A stretch of 64,000 nucleotides of DNA from Daedaleopsis sinensis (lineage: Eukaryota; Basidiomycota; Agaricomycetes; Polyporales; Polyporaceae), in the NCBI GenBank assembly GCA_033807695.1, contig CM066301.1, positions 1,116,001 to 1,180,000 of the forward strand. The letters run 5' to 3'. The translations under genes were made by a program, and so were the position numbers. The notes beneath the pieces are model-generated. The model made no database searches. It had not been told where the DNA came from and saw nothing but the letters and a program-made list of their open reading frames with translations. This document shows positions 1-10,623 of the stretch, piece by piece. Each line of letters begins with the position of its first letter. The first letter of the stretch is position 1.

Positions 1-216
1 GGAGATATAAGTATCAGATTAGTTTACATCGACTGTAACGTACAGAAGGGGGATGTGCACTGCAGGAAAGCAACTATACAAAACAGGAATCAGAGACATA
101 TTACTCTAAGTGCGAGAAAGGAACTCGACCGTAGCCAGATAATACATACTACATCATTAGACCCATAGGATACACGAACCGAGCCGGGTCCGTTCTAGGA
201 TATGCAGGGGGAACTC

Positions 217-3200
217 TCATCGATCGACGTTCACGGAGCCAAGCCTGCCCTCCTTCGGCGGCCTCGACGTGGACCCCAGCACCGAGCTACCCCTGCCTGA
301 GAGGGGGAACTTGAACAGCCCGACGGTGTTCCCGAACCCGGCGAGGCAGCACCCCGGGGTGCTGACGAACGGCGACACGCGCGTGAAGTGCAGCCGGGGC
401 ACGGCCGCGCGCCGCTTCGGGAGCGGCGCGGTCAGGCGCACCGAGCCCGAACTCACGTCCGTCTCGTACTTGCGCCGGCGCGGCTCGTGGCTCAGCGCGA
501 GCAGCGGGGACGCCTGCAGGCGGCCCTCGGCCGGGTCGAACGTCCACAGCTCCCACCGGTCGAGCGCGGCGGACGTCAGGCCGCCCGTGTACTCGGACTG
601 CAGCTGCGCGCGTGGATCGTTGCTGGGGGTGCGCCGCGCGACGGGGGGCCGCGGGCGACGGCGGATGCCGACGATCTTGTCGTGCCCGATGTCCCAGCCG
701 CCGCGCTCCACTGTCGCTTCGGCCACACGCACGACCACGAGGCTCTGCCATATCGACGGCTGAGGATGGGTGGCAAGGAAACTCGAGGCTGGCGTGACGT
801 CCTGTGGTCCGACGGGAGTGTCGCCGGACTCGAAGTAGTCTGGGTTGCTCAGCAAGAATGCTTGCCGTAGGCTGTCCTGAGCCGATGCTCGCCGGGAGTG
901 TACTCCGTGGCCGGAAACGCGGAAGGTAGACGGGGGTGACGAAGAGATGGAAGACATCCTCGAGCGTGGGCGGACTGGTGTGTTGGTTCCGGTCGATGCG
1001 ACTGAGGTGCTGCTTCCGCTGCGTGGCCGATGGGCGAGGAGACTGGAACGTGGGGCTTGTTGAGGTAGGTTGCGGGGGCATGCGCAGCGGCGTGTCGGGA
1101 GAGTCAGGTAGGCACGGTAGAACTGGACGATATGGCCGACGGAGAACGTGATCGAGAAGTTTTCGGCAGGGAGTTCGCCGCAGGTAGTGCACGTAGGTGT
1201 GGAGACCGGTGAAAGCTTGAGGACGTTGATATCTCCAAACGGTTCGTCGTGGATGTACAAGCATTCCCGCGTGCACGCGTCCCAGAGCGAGATGACACCA
1301 GCCTGGGTCGCAGCGGCCGCAATCGTCCTCTTTGCCCCATCTAACTCGATGCTGCATACGTGCACCTTTGATACGAGATCGGTGGGGTTTCCAGCAGAGA
1401 TGGTGCACTCTCCGTCGAATACAGGAGTTGAATCCTCGACGTTGCACAACTCCAGGATCCCGTCGTCTAGTGCGAAGCCAACGAGCAAGCGACCGTCTGC
1501 CTGGATGGGTAGAAGCATAGATTTGATGACCGACGCGGCCCTTGAGGGAGTGATGTATCGGGGATTCGCCAAGGACAGGATGTCCCATTCGATCACAGCC
1601 CCATTCTCATAGGAAGAATAGAGGTGGTATGTGAGACCCGTGCGCGATGCTGCCCCAGAAGTAGCGAGTGCGCCGAGAGTCGCTGGAGCGTCTGAAGGAA
1701 GGTTCATCGAGCCGGTGAAATGGACTGATGTCACACCAGATGATAGGTGTTCAAGGTGGAAGTGTGGAAGAGGCTTGATCTGGTCCACCCCTATGAGGAA
1801 GACGACGATGTCTCCGGAGCCTGTGCCCACGGCACAAAGGTTGCCGAAACCATTCATGGCGAGAGCGGTGATGGTGGTTGACGCAGATGGTGTGCTTGAG
1901 CTGATGGGTATGAAGGCAGAGGTATCGACCACGACGTGTGATTGTGTCTCTGTTCTCCAGACCACAAATTCGTTGTGGATGCCCACGGTAGCGATGGTTT
2001 TCCCGTCCTCGCTCGAGGCGATCAAGTCGACGTCTGTGGCAAACGCACGGGGTAGTGTGGTGAAAGATATACCGTCGTCCGCGGCGGGGGCCTCGTCAGA
2101 GCTAGGGGACACAGGCTCAGCGGCATGCCTCTGAGCTTCGAGGAGCTCCGCGTCTTTGAGCAGATACAATAAAAATCCGTAGAGGAGCATTGTTGTACCG
2201 GTGATAGGCATCAGGAAGGTCTTCAGGATCCAAACTAATGGTCTCATGGTGCGATTCCAGAAACGCGAAGCACGAGGGGGTTTGGAAGGCCCATCGTCCT
2301 GAATTGTGGCGTGCGCAGCGCCAAAGACGAGAATAGTCGGAGATTCGATGCGGACGTGGACGAGCGGATCCCCGACAGGGTTGAGAATCTGCCAAACTCG
2401 CTCAGCGGGCGATACGCTATCTGGCATGACGCTCTGAGCCTTCGATAGCTGGGCTAAAGGATTCTGAGAAGCGGGCTTGACCGACTTCTTGTTGCCGACT
2501 GCTTGGGGCGACGTGGTGTAGTACAGCGCGCCAGTGATCGCAAGGAGCTAAGCGTGTAAACTTAGCCAGGACTGGGGATACGGTTGTATGCGTACTTACT
2601 AAGACTAAGCTGATATTCTTTGCCGGCCTTCCCCTGACCATGCTCTGCACTACGGTCCACGTCGACCCAAACTTCGACTTCGGAGGTTGGGTGGTAGACT
2701 TCCGCGGATCTGATACGACTGACGGCGTAAGACTGGTGTTCTGTCGCAGCAGCTCGTCCAACTAATGTCATGGTCAGCTAAACAGACGCGTTAACGAGGA
2801 GCCAACACATACCTCTAATCTTTGGATGTCGATAGAGACAACGGTCACGAAGAACGTGTGCACCAGGAACCAATGGGCCACCAGGACGACAATCGAAAAG
2901 GCACAGAACTGCCTGATTGCCCCCGAGGAGAAGACCGCGATAACTCCTAGCACGGCATTGTACGAGACTACCTTCAAGGTGTTCGAGGTGCCCGCCCGAC
3001 TGAGTCCCTGAGCTATGCGTTCTTTGACAGGTAGGGATATTGACGTTTTCACTACTGCGTCAACCTAATTATGACATCAAACCTTAATTCTGGGGATGCA
3101 AGGATGCTACGCACAATGCTGCCCATGTTCTCAACGCCGATAAATACCAGGGTAATCGGGAGCAACTCCAAAGGCACCATCGTGACACGGAAGCCAGCGA

Positions 3201-4353
3201 GGGCACAGACACTGGTGCTGGTGATAGTACTGACCACAATCTCGACGATACCGGTGAACGCCAGACCTAGCCTAGAATGGACCATGTCCATGCGACGAAA
3301 GAGCATGAAGCAGTAAATGCTGAATGCTGTGTACGTCAGGTAGGTTAACGCCGATAGGATGGAGAAGCGGTTCCGTATGGAAACGTGTTTAAGGTACTGC
3401 GTCAAACATAGATTAGCACTCATCGCTCCAGAACACCGGACCAAATTTGAGAGAGTTCTACCTCAAGAGCAATCAGCTGGGGTTCTTGCGCAAGCACAAC
3501 GAGTTCTCCCGTATTGCCACCAGCATGCTCGAGAGCGTGCAGCCACTCGAAGTGACCATCGTTCCCGAAGCAGTCCTTCTCGGGGAAGAAGTAAGTGAGC
3601 ACTAGGAACATCGCGGCGTCGATGTGGTTCGAGGCTGGGTCGTGAAGTTCGCGCCCAGCGAGCACCATGTCAGGCCTGATCGGTACACCGGATATCGAGA
3701 TATTCCGCGAGAAGTTGACGGTGTCCAGTATGTTCTCGTCAGTCGCTAGTAGCTCCTCGTTATGGTTCCAGTAGACAGAGGGACTGAGCACGAAACAAGT
3801 GCCACCCCGAGTCTGGAGGCAGGGCAGTCCACGTGACGATATAGCTTCTGAGATACGTCTTTCGAGTCTGAGAGTAGCAAGGAGGGTGTTCTTGTCGAGA
3901 GCTCCGAGGCCTTCTTCGGGCGAGACGCTGCTGCCTACCAAAACGCGTTCTTCCCGTAAGATGCCTTCCATACCGCACCTGGCCCGAGAAACCGAGTCCT
4001 CTCTGACATGCAATGCAGCATCTCCTTCCCACAAGTGTCGAAGGTCGTGTTGTGCAAAGTAACTCGAGATTTCGTCCGGGGTGAGGAAGGAGTCCAAGAC
4101 ACGGAGGGTGAAGCCAGCAAAGTACTGGCTCTGTGACGAGTAGTAGCTGGCAATGGCGGGGAACATAAGAGAGGATATGACCACTGAGGAGACGAGGATG
4201 AGGCGAATCTGGTGTGTTGCGCAGTGACTAGACAAGCGGGTTGAACAGGGGGAAACGAGCGAGAAAGTGGTGTACGCACATGCCGAAGCGATAGAAAAAC
4301 TGTGTTCCAAAGAGCCTCGCGCGCTGCAGCGCGGAGCCCAGAGGTCCGTGCAT
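217..4353 (-). CDS. SCAP-like sterol sensor / SREBP cleavage-activating protein
   Basis: Sterol-sensing escort protein of the ER/Golgi that in its family binds the SREBP transcription factor and controls its cleavage when sterol falls. I chose the ATG at 4353: its exon ends in FFYRFG and joins across a 52-nt intron (4228-4279) to HCATHQIRLILVSS, a typical SCAP N-terminus with the first membrane segment. A luminal loop follows, then a sterol-sensing domain (about 2820-3400) with RLGLAFTGIVE, PLELLPITLVFIGVEN and LPVKERIAQGLSRAGTSNTLK. An intron at 3055-3110 splits it. The last large exon (217 to about 2549) has one more membrane segment and a long cytosolic region with degenerate WD-type repeats. 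Roughly 1,290 residues. The splice between the first luminal exon and the sterol-sensing exon (about 3395-3445) is not settled. Family assignment is strong; binding to SREBP is inferred. Confidence 0.88.
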
Positions 4354-4905
4354 CCTTCCGCCCAACGTTGAATCGGTGCCCCTGCGACGCCGAGCTGATA
4401 TAAGGGCCGGCTGAGACTGCTAAACACCTTTGGGTCAAAACAAGACACCACGAAAGACTCGTTTGTGCAACTCACAGTCGATGAATCCAATACAAGGGTT
4501 CAAAAAACAGAAGAGACTAGATGCATGATGACGGTGTGAGGCAAAGGAGGAGAGCTGCCGTCGGACCTGCCTACGGCCGCGGGCGGCCGCGGCTTGGTCG
4601 CACGTACCTGACGCCTGCATACAGCCGGTCACAGACTTGTAGAAGTTTACATTGAGCTGCGACTCATACCTCCATCGCTTCTCAGCATGGATAGGATAGG
4701 TTCTTGTCTTCATGAGAGGACAGAAGTCTCTCAAGGATTCGAGGTGAGTATAAAATTCGAGAGAGTCGCACCGGTGGCGGGAAAGCGCGTATGTAATCTG
4801 TCTGACGTTAGCCGTTTGATAGACTCTCCTCCGGCGTTTGCCGATACATTGGCGCCTAGTGCGCTGTACGGCGCGCCTCGGAAGTGTGACTTCACTGGCA
4901 CCAAA
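4354..4905. other. Divergent promoter region between SCAP and PDX1
   Basis: 552 bases between two divergent start codons. Apart from a TATA-like element near 4749 I see no conserved motif. Open frames here have no recognisable domain. Confidence 0.5.
4749..4755 (+). promoter_or_regulatory. Possible TATA box of PDX1
   Basis: TATAAAA, 151 bases before the first base of the PDX1 ATG at 4906. The distance allows a 5' leader of about 120 nt. Inferred from sequence and position only. Confidence 0.35.
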
Positions 4906-6079
4906 ATGCAGTCCCTCCACCACGTTACGAAGGCGGCCCTTCGCTCGTCGTCGAGCAGAAGATGTGAGTGTAAATGATGCTCAGTGTTGTGTTGTGCAAG
5001 GGTACTAAGTGAACAAAACGTATTGTAGGGATCCACATGACCGCGGCGCGGAACGCGGTGTCGAAATTCGCCATGCCGGCCATGTCTCCAACGATGACCG
5101 AGGGTGGTATTGCCTCGTGGAAGAAGAAGGAAGGCGAGTCTTTCGAGGCAGGGGATGTTCTTTTGGAGATTGTGAGTAAATCATTCTCGTTGCTGAGTGA
5201 AAAGGCCGCGTATAACGATGAATCTGGCAGGAGACGGACAAGGCGACAATAGACGTGGAGGCGCAGGATGACGGTATCCTTGGGAAGATTCTGGTGCGTG
5301 CTTATATACTTGTAGCGTCGCAAAGCTTACCCCTCAGGACACAGGCACCCGACGGAACGAAGAACGTGCCAGTGGGGAAGACCATTGGACTTCTCGCTGA
5401 AGAGGGCGATGACATCTCGAACCTCGAAGTTCCCGCAGATGAGCCTACATCCTCTTCCAAGTCATCTCCGCCATCCCCCGAACCCTCTTCGTCCGCGTCG
5501 ACATCCCAATCCCCACCTTCGTCCGCGAAGAAGACGTCCGCGCCCCCGTCTGCTGAGTCTCATCACGAACTGCCCACGACCTCCCTCCCGCTCTTCCCTT
5601 CGGTGCTCCGACTGATCCAGGAGCATGGCATCTCCCAAGCTGACTTCGACAAGATTAAGGGCACGGGCGTGCGCGGCATGCTCACCAAGGGCGACGTTCT
5701 CTCACACTTGGGCCTCGCGTCCGCCCCAACTGGCACGTACCGCGAGACGCCTCCTCCCGACGTAAAGACGAGCACAAAGACCGGCGCACAGGGGGAGAAG
5801 AAGGAGGCCGTTCTACTGGATGGTGCGTCGGTGAGGAGGCTGATTGTCAGCAACATGCTCGACGCGTCGATCAAAGCGCGTGCGGCAGCTGGTGAGTCTG
5901 ACTTACGTCATGCTGGAGTGAGTGCTGACTTTGGTGCAGTACCCAAAACAGAGGCGGACTTCGACTCGATCATGGCGGACTACCTTCCTCCGTCCAAGCC
6001 AAAAGCTCCCGTTCCTGCTCCTGCTCCTGGGGCTTCGTCGGTGAAACCGAAGTCCGACTTCATAGACGGCTTGTTCTAG
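4906..6079 (+). CDS. PDX1: Pyruvate dehydrogenase protein X component (E3-binding protein)
   Basis: Mitochondrial structural subunit that tethers dihydrolipoamide dehydrogenase (E3) to the pyruvate dehydrogenase core. Five exons: 4906-4963, 5029-5171, 5231-5293, 5345-5891 and 5940-6079, together 951 nt or 316 residues. The first exon encodes a basic presequence ([19 protein letters not shown]). A lipoyl domain follows, with [17 protein letters not shown] and the lipoylated lysine in [15 protein letters not shown]. After a Ser/Pro-rich linker comes a peripheral-subunit (E3)-binding domain, with [13 protein letters not shown] and [14 protein letters not shown]. There is no acetyltransferase catalytic domain; the protein ends soon after, at FIDGLF. 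That is the layout of fungal PDX1 rather than E2. The start was chosen because only this exon joins in frame and supplies a targeting peptide. Confidence 0.9.
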
Positions 6080-6538
6080 ATTATACTCCCGCGGGTTTGA
6101 CCTTGCTAATAGACGTATTCGATACCATAACTCCACAATCGTGGTCAGCATTTGACCGTCATTATTCCCACCGTTCTACAGGTCACTCCGGAGACGTCGG
6201 CAGCGCCGAGACGCTTTCCCGTATGGACCGACAAGTCCTACAGCTACAGCCGAAACCTCAGCGCGCAAGAGACAGGAAGGGTTCGGCGACACATACATGC
6301 ACTCGCAGCCAGTTTCTTGACACCTCAGCAAACTATCCGTTGCAATCATGGCTTACGTTCTAATTAGCAGTGTCAGGACGTACCTCCACCCTTGCAGACC
6401 ACTGCCAGCCGTGGGCGTATCACAATACAAGGTAGATCCAATGAACAATCATCACCATAGCCAGCATAGTAACATCACAGACAGCAGTAAGAAACATAGG
6501 TAAGTAGCGATCCGGCCGCTCGGTTAGCCGCCTCCGAG
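6080..6538. other. Convergent intergenic region, no gene seen
   Basis: Between the PDX1 stop and the stop of the DUF6593 gene. Presumably the two 3' untranslated regions. No domain-bearing frame or repeat noticed. Confidence 0.5.
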
Positions 6539-7336
6539 TCAGCCCTCGCACCCGCCCTCGGTGGTAGCCTCGTCAGGGTCCTTGGTGTCCGTCCGGACGC
6601 GGTCGCGGCGCCGTTTCTCCATGATGATGAACGTGAGGACGATCATGTCGATGTCGAGCGTCGTCGGCTGGACGTGCAGGCACCACTTGCGCTCCCCGCG
6701 GAAGAAGCCCTCCGTCACGAGCTCGCGCGTGAACAGCGCTACCTCGCGCCCAGAATCGAGATGCGTGAGCTGCGAGCGAGCGCGCGAGGGGGCGAGGAGG
6801 CAGGAGAGTCAGTGGTCGGGGCAGGACGCACGAAGGGCGAGTATGAGGAGAGTAGACGTACGACGTGCCCGATCGAGTCCTTGCTCGGCTTCCACTTATA
6901 CTCCTGCCCGTCGTTGCCTAGGAAATACCGCGAGCTGCGCGTCCGACGAGCGATCCTGCAGAGTCAGCCCGCATCCCACGCGCAAGGCCCCCTCGAGGCA
7001 GGCCCGGACCCCACCACACACGCAGGCACACACCAGCGGAGATACCAGTACTCACGGCGTAAAGTGGTGCCCGAGCTTGTACAGGAACACGCGCACCTCG
7101 AGCTCGAGCATCGTCCCGTCGAACACGCTGCTGCGCACGACTGGGTGTGCCCCGGGCCGCCGCCACTCGACCACTGCGACGAGCCCGTCCTGCTCGTTCT
7201 CTGCCGGGCGGCGGATGCGCAGGACCGGGGGCGCGAGCCGGTGCGGGCGCGTCGTCGTGACCCGGTACTGCAGGACCCCGTTCGGGGACACGAGCGTCGT
7301 TCGCTCCGGGCTGTTCGGGGAGAAGTAAAGGCGCAT
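6539..7336 (-). CDS. DUF6593 domain protein
   Basis: Small protein of a family abundant in Agaricomycetes and without a known function. Three exons: 7056-7336, 6862-6955 and 6539-6769, together 606 nt or 201 residues, in frame across both introns. It opens with MRLYFSPNSPERTTLVSPNG, then IRRP and VEWRR blocks, the YFLGNDGQEYKWKPSKD motif on the second exon, and TFIIMEKRRRDRVR near the end. This LxFSPNS... / ...YxWK / ...FIIMEKxRR pattern is my reason for the DUF6593 call. The C-terminal tail is acidic and lacks a membrane segment. Function unknown. Confidence 0.8.
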
Positions 7337-8246
7337 GGGGCCGGGCAGCGGGTGTGGGTGTCTCTGTGGAATATGGTGGAGAAGGGTGTGTGTGGTTGCA
7401 GTTGCGGTTGGAAATCAGGAAGAACGCGAAGCAGAGGAGCAGGGTCAGGAAGTGAGCGTGCTGACCGGGACCAGCGGCGGGTCAACGTAGTGGCTTCCTC
7501 TTCTGCGTGTGGGGACGGCGAACAGGGTCTGGAACGTACCTTCGCGGCAGAATCGTTGTAAATTGGCCTGACTGATGCGAGAGTGAGCAGTGGCACCAGC
7601 CGCATCCTCAGCTTAATAGTAGCCACTTGAACTAGAGGCTGGTCTACGAGCCTAGGTATGCACGCCGTTTCATTCCGAAGAAACGAAACATATGAGCGAC
7701 TGATGCTAGGCTCGTGAACCAGCCTCTCGCTCTTCTAACTGATGCATGATGCATGATGTAGAGTTGCACCGAATAAACTCGCTTGGTACTTCCAAGTTGA
7801 GTCGATGGCTGTTCGCAAAGGAGACAGAGTACTTCATCATGCCTGAAACGGAGGTTTGCCAGTGCTACAGGACGATAGTTGCTACTACTGATACTGATAG
7901 TAGGTAAGGAGAGAGTATAGTAGAGCACGACTACAATCGCGAAAACCAGCTGGTGGATACCGTGCGGTGTATACATATGTCCTTGCATACCGTACCGTGT
8001 ACTACGGTCAGCCTCAGGGAATACACTATATACACTATGTCTGTGTGAGCACGCCGTACGTCCTGCTCATGACCTGAAACCCGATGACGAATAATCATCA
8101 CTAACAGCGTGTCCGCAGCGGGAGCGTCGTGTCAATCCAGTCGTGAAACCGTCCCAGTCGTGCCTAGTGTACAACGCGCCGGTCGTCCCAAGCCAATAGC
8201 GAGAACACGAACACTGGCCAGACTCCCAGATATCACGGAGGGTGAC
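7337..8246. other. Intergenic region holding a hairpin repeat
   Basis: Lies between the DUF6593 start and the HAT1 stop. It holds the 94-bp inverted repeat at 7634-7727 and a short direct repeat of GATGCAT near 7741-7756. No convincing gene. Confidence 0.5.
7634..7727. repeat. Imperfect inverted repeat (22-bp arms), possible MITE or hairpin
   Basis: The left arm 7634-7655 and the right arm 7706-7727 are reverse complements at 20 of 22 positions, separated by 50 bp. Inside the loop CGTTTC and GAAACG can extend the stem. The right arm and its flank (7708-7735) recur on the same strand at 34623-34650, matching at 25 of 28 positions. That suggests a repeat family rather than a chance palindrome. 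A miniature inverted-repeat element or a small-RNA hairpin are both possible. No target-site duplication was recognised. Confidence 0.55.
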
Positions 8247-10261
8247 CTAATGCACGTGCCCCAGGATACGCCTGTAGTCCGCGACCACGCTCTGGAACGT
8301 CTCCTCTAGCTTCTGCTGGCGTTCCTGCTTGTCAAGCTGCATGAGGATCTCCTGCAGGTACAGGTCCGGTGAGCATCTAGACCGCGCCCAGAGCAGGGCA
8401 TGTGGCGCGAAAAAAAAGGACGTACGTAGTTAAACCGATACAGTCGTTCCTTGACCTGTAGCCGGTACGACCGCTGGGCGCGCTCGTCCGCCGGATCCAT
8501 GTGCTTGAGGATCAACATCTCGACCAGGCGGTTGAACTGCCGCTGTAAGCACCCGTACGAGCCACAACCGGAACCCACGAGGGGAGCAGCAGCCAGTCCG
8601 ACATCGAGGAGAAGGGAGAAAAGACCTGCGTGAGTATGTCTCCAATAGCATCGTGGCGCAGAGTGCACGTACCCCTGCAATCTTGAGGTCGGTCCGCCAC
8701 TTCTCGAGCCATGAACGCTCTGCTGGGGGTCCCATCTTGCCCGCTCCTATGCGCATCGATCGCGCCTTGCCCCGCGCCTTCGACCGGCCATTGCCAACGC
8801 CGCCGACTTTGCCGCCGTTACTCGACACCGCTTCCGGACCGAACCCTTCGCGCATGAACTTCTCGTTCGCGAGCAGCATCTTCAGGTCGTTCCGGTCGCG
8901 GAGGTCTTCGAAAGCCTCCGCAGGATCTTCCACCGTGAGCTCCGCGATGCTGGGATGGGCAAGAACGTGCTGGTAGATGGCACTGTACAGAGCGGAGCCG
9001 TGCCCATCTTGTTGGTACGGTGGAACGATGAGGAATTGCGATATTCGTAGGCGTACACGTTCCGGGAAGCAGTAGAAGGGATAGAGGGTCGAGTAGCCGA
9101 CGAAGTGGTAGGTGAAGACGTCTGGCGAGGAACGCCGCCGGCGTTTTTCGTATAGGACGGCGAATTCCCATGTCTCTTCGTCTTCGCTGATGTAGGAGCC
9201 GCCTTCAATGTAGAGCAGTACGAATAGTTGCATGCGGCGGTGATATTCGCGGAAACCAGGTGTCTTCCAGGTACTCTAGAAAGGAAGCATCAGTCCCGTT
9301 CCGCAGTACACTATACGTATGAGATGCAATTGGAGGACACAGCCGTCAGCGGGTGCAGGCTAAAGCGTGTTCACACCGCATTTGGCTACACAAGGCTAGT
9401 CTTGTGCAACTGTAACACGGTCTCGAACGCTCTAGTGCGAACGCGACATAAGGCCGAGCCTGAATACTGATGCGATTGAATAATGGATGACGCATACGAA
9501 AGGCGAGCCTTGACGGGTGCGTCTGCGTGGGGTGAACAGCCCACTAGCAGGTTATGATACCGCACACGAGCGCGAAACCAAACGCAGCACTTCACAAAGG
9601 ATAAAGGCGGGGTACTCACATGGTAAACCTCGAAATCTACGGTCTCCTGGTCTTCGGGACTGAGGACCTGGGGGATGGCAACATTCTTGCCCTTGGTCAG
9701 GGTTGTTGATGCGCGGGTGTAGGAGTAGATCTTCTCTCCACATGGTTTGAAGTTGATGGCATCGTGTTCGACGCGCTCCAGGAACTTCTCTTCGTCAGTG
9801 AAGTACCCGGCGGGGATGAACTTGGATACTGTTGGTTCTATCTCGTCGACAGCGGAGGAGGATGGCAGACGTTCAGAGTGGCGAACGTCGAGATACTGTG
9901 CGAGTGACCCAGACGCGAATTTGAGCTACGGAGAAGTGAGCAACAGCCAACAGCACGCGACGGGCACCGCGTACATCTATCGACAGATCCTTGTACCCGT
10001 ATATCTTCTCCTCTTCGCCAAATATCTGAAAAGAACGCGTAAGAACGTGTCATTGACACAAGAGTAGCGAACGCACTGGATAGGTAAATGTTGGGTGGAA
10101 GCCCTCGTATACTTCTCTTGACCAGAGGGACGCCTTATCCTCCGGTGCGCGTACTGAGTGGCGACAACGGTGAGCGCAGCGACGAGGGCGGCGTGGAGAT
10201 GCTTACCTAGTGAGAGGGCGAAGGCTTCGTTGGCATCTGTTGTCCAGGCTGTGGTGGACAT
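8247..10261 (-). CDS. HAT1: Histone acetyltransferase type B catalytic subunit HAT1
   Basis: Acetylates new histone H4 in the cytosol and nucleus before chromatin assembly, normally with a WD40 partner (HAT2/RBBP7). The start at 10261 gives MSTTAWTTDANEAFALSL. After several introns come IFGEEEKIYGYKDLSIDVRC, FIPAGYFTDEEKFLERVEHD and the HAT1 core ETWEFAVLYEK, VGYSTLYPFYCFPERVRLRI. The acetyl-CoA loop is QFLIVPPYQQDGHGSALY, followed by the catalytic-region block LTVEDPAEAFEDLRDRNDL. The C-terminus (KQERQQKLEETFQSVVADYRRILGHVH) is helical, as in the family. At least five exons; not every junction was checked. The head-to-head neighbour is RAD1, with 362 bp between the starts. Confidence 0.9.
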
Positions 10262-10623
10262 GGTGGTTGAGGAGAGAGATTGGTGGAAGGCCGGGCGCGC
10301 AGGGGGTCGCGTCCATATCCCCCGACCGGCCTAGATCTCCACCCCCATCTCGCCTGTCACGTCACACGTGCTACCTGTCACATGCCGTGATTTCCAGGGA
10401 CGTGAGTCGCGACGCGTGCGGGCGCGTAGTAGAGGCGCATGTATGTGCTCTTGACTTTCGACCACCATCTTCTCGACCCCACCAGCCATTCGCTCTCTCC
10501 ACCACGCTACCTCAGCTGAATTGAGATATCTACGAGCGCAGACCTTGTGGACATATCTCGAGGCCCGAGGGACACCGCCCGCAAAAGATACACGCCCGCC
10601 GAAGAGGCACCCCAGAACTTAGC
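10262..10623. other. Divergent promoter region between HAT1 and RAD1
   Basis: 362 bases between two outward-facing starts, so likely a shared bidirectional promoter. Pyrimidine-rich stretches near 10480-10510 could be the RAD1 leader. No clear TATA box. Confidence 0.45.

Noticed and set aside
287..1588. Long minus-strand open frame overlapping the SCAP 3' exon in another frame
   Set aside because: Arg/Pro/Ala-rich composition without any motif; a shadow of the GC-rich SCAP coding frame.
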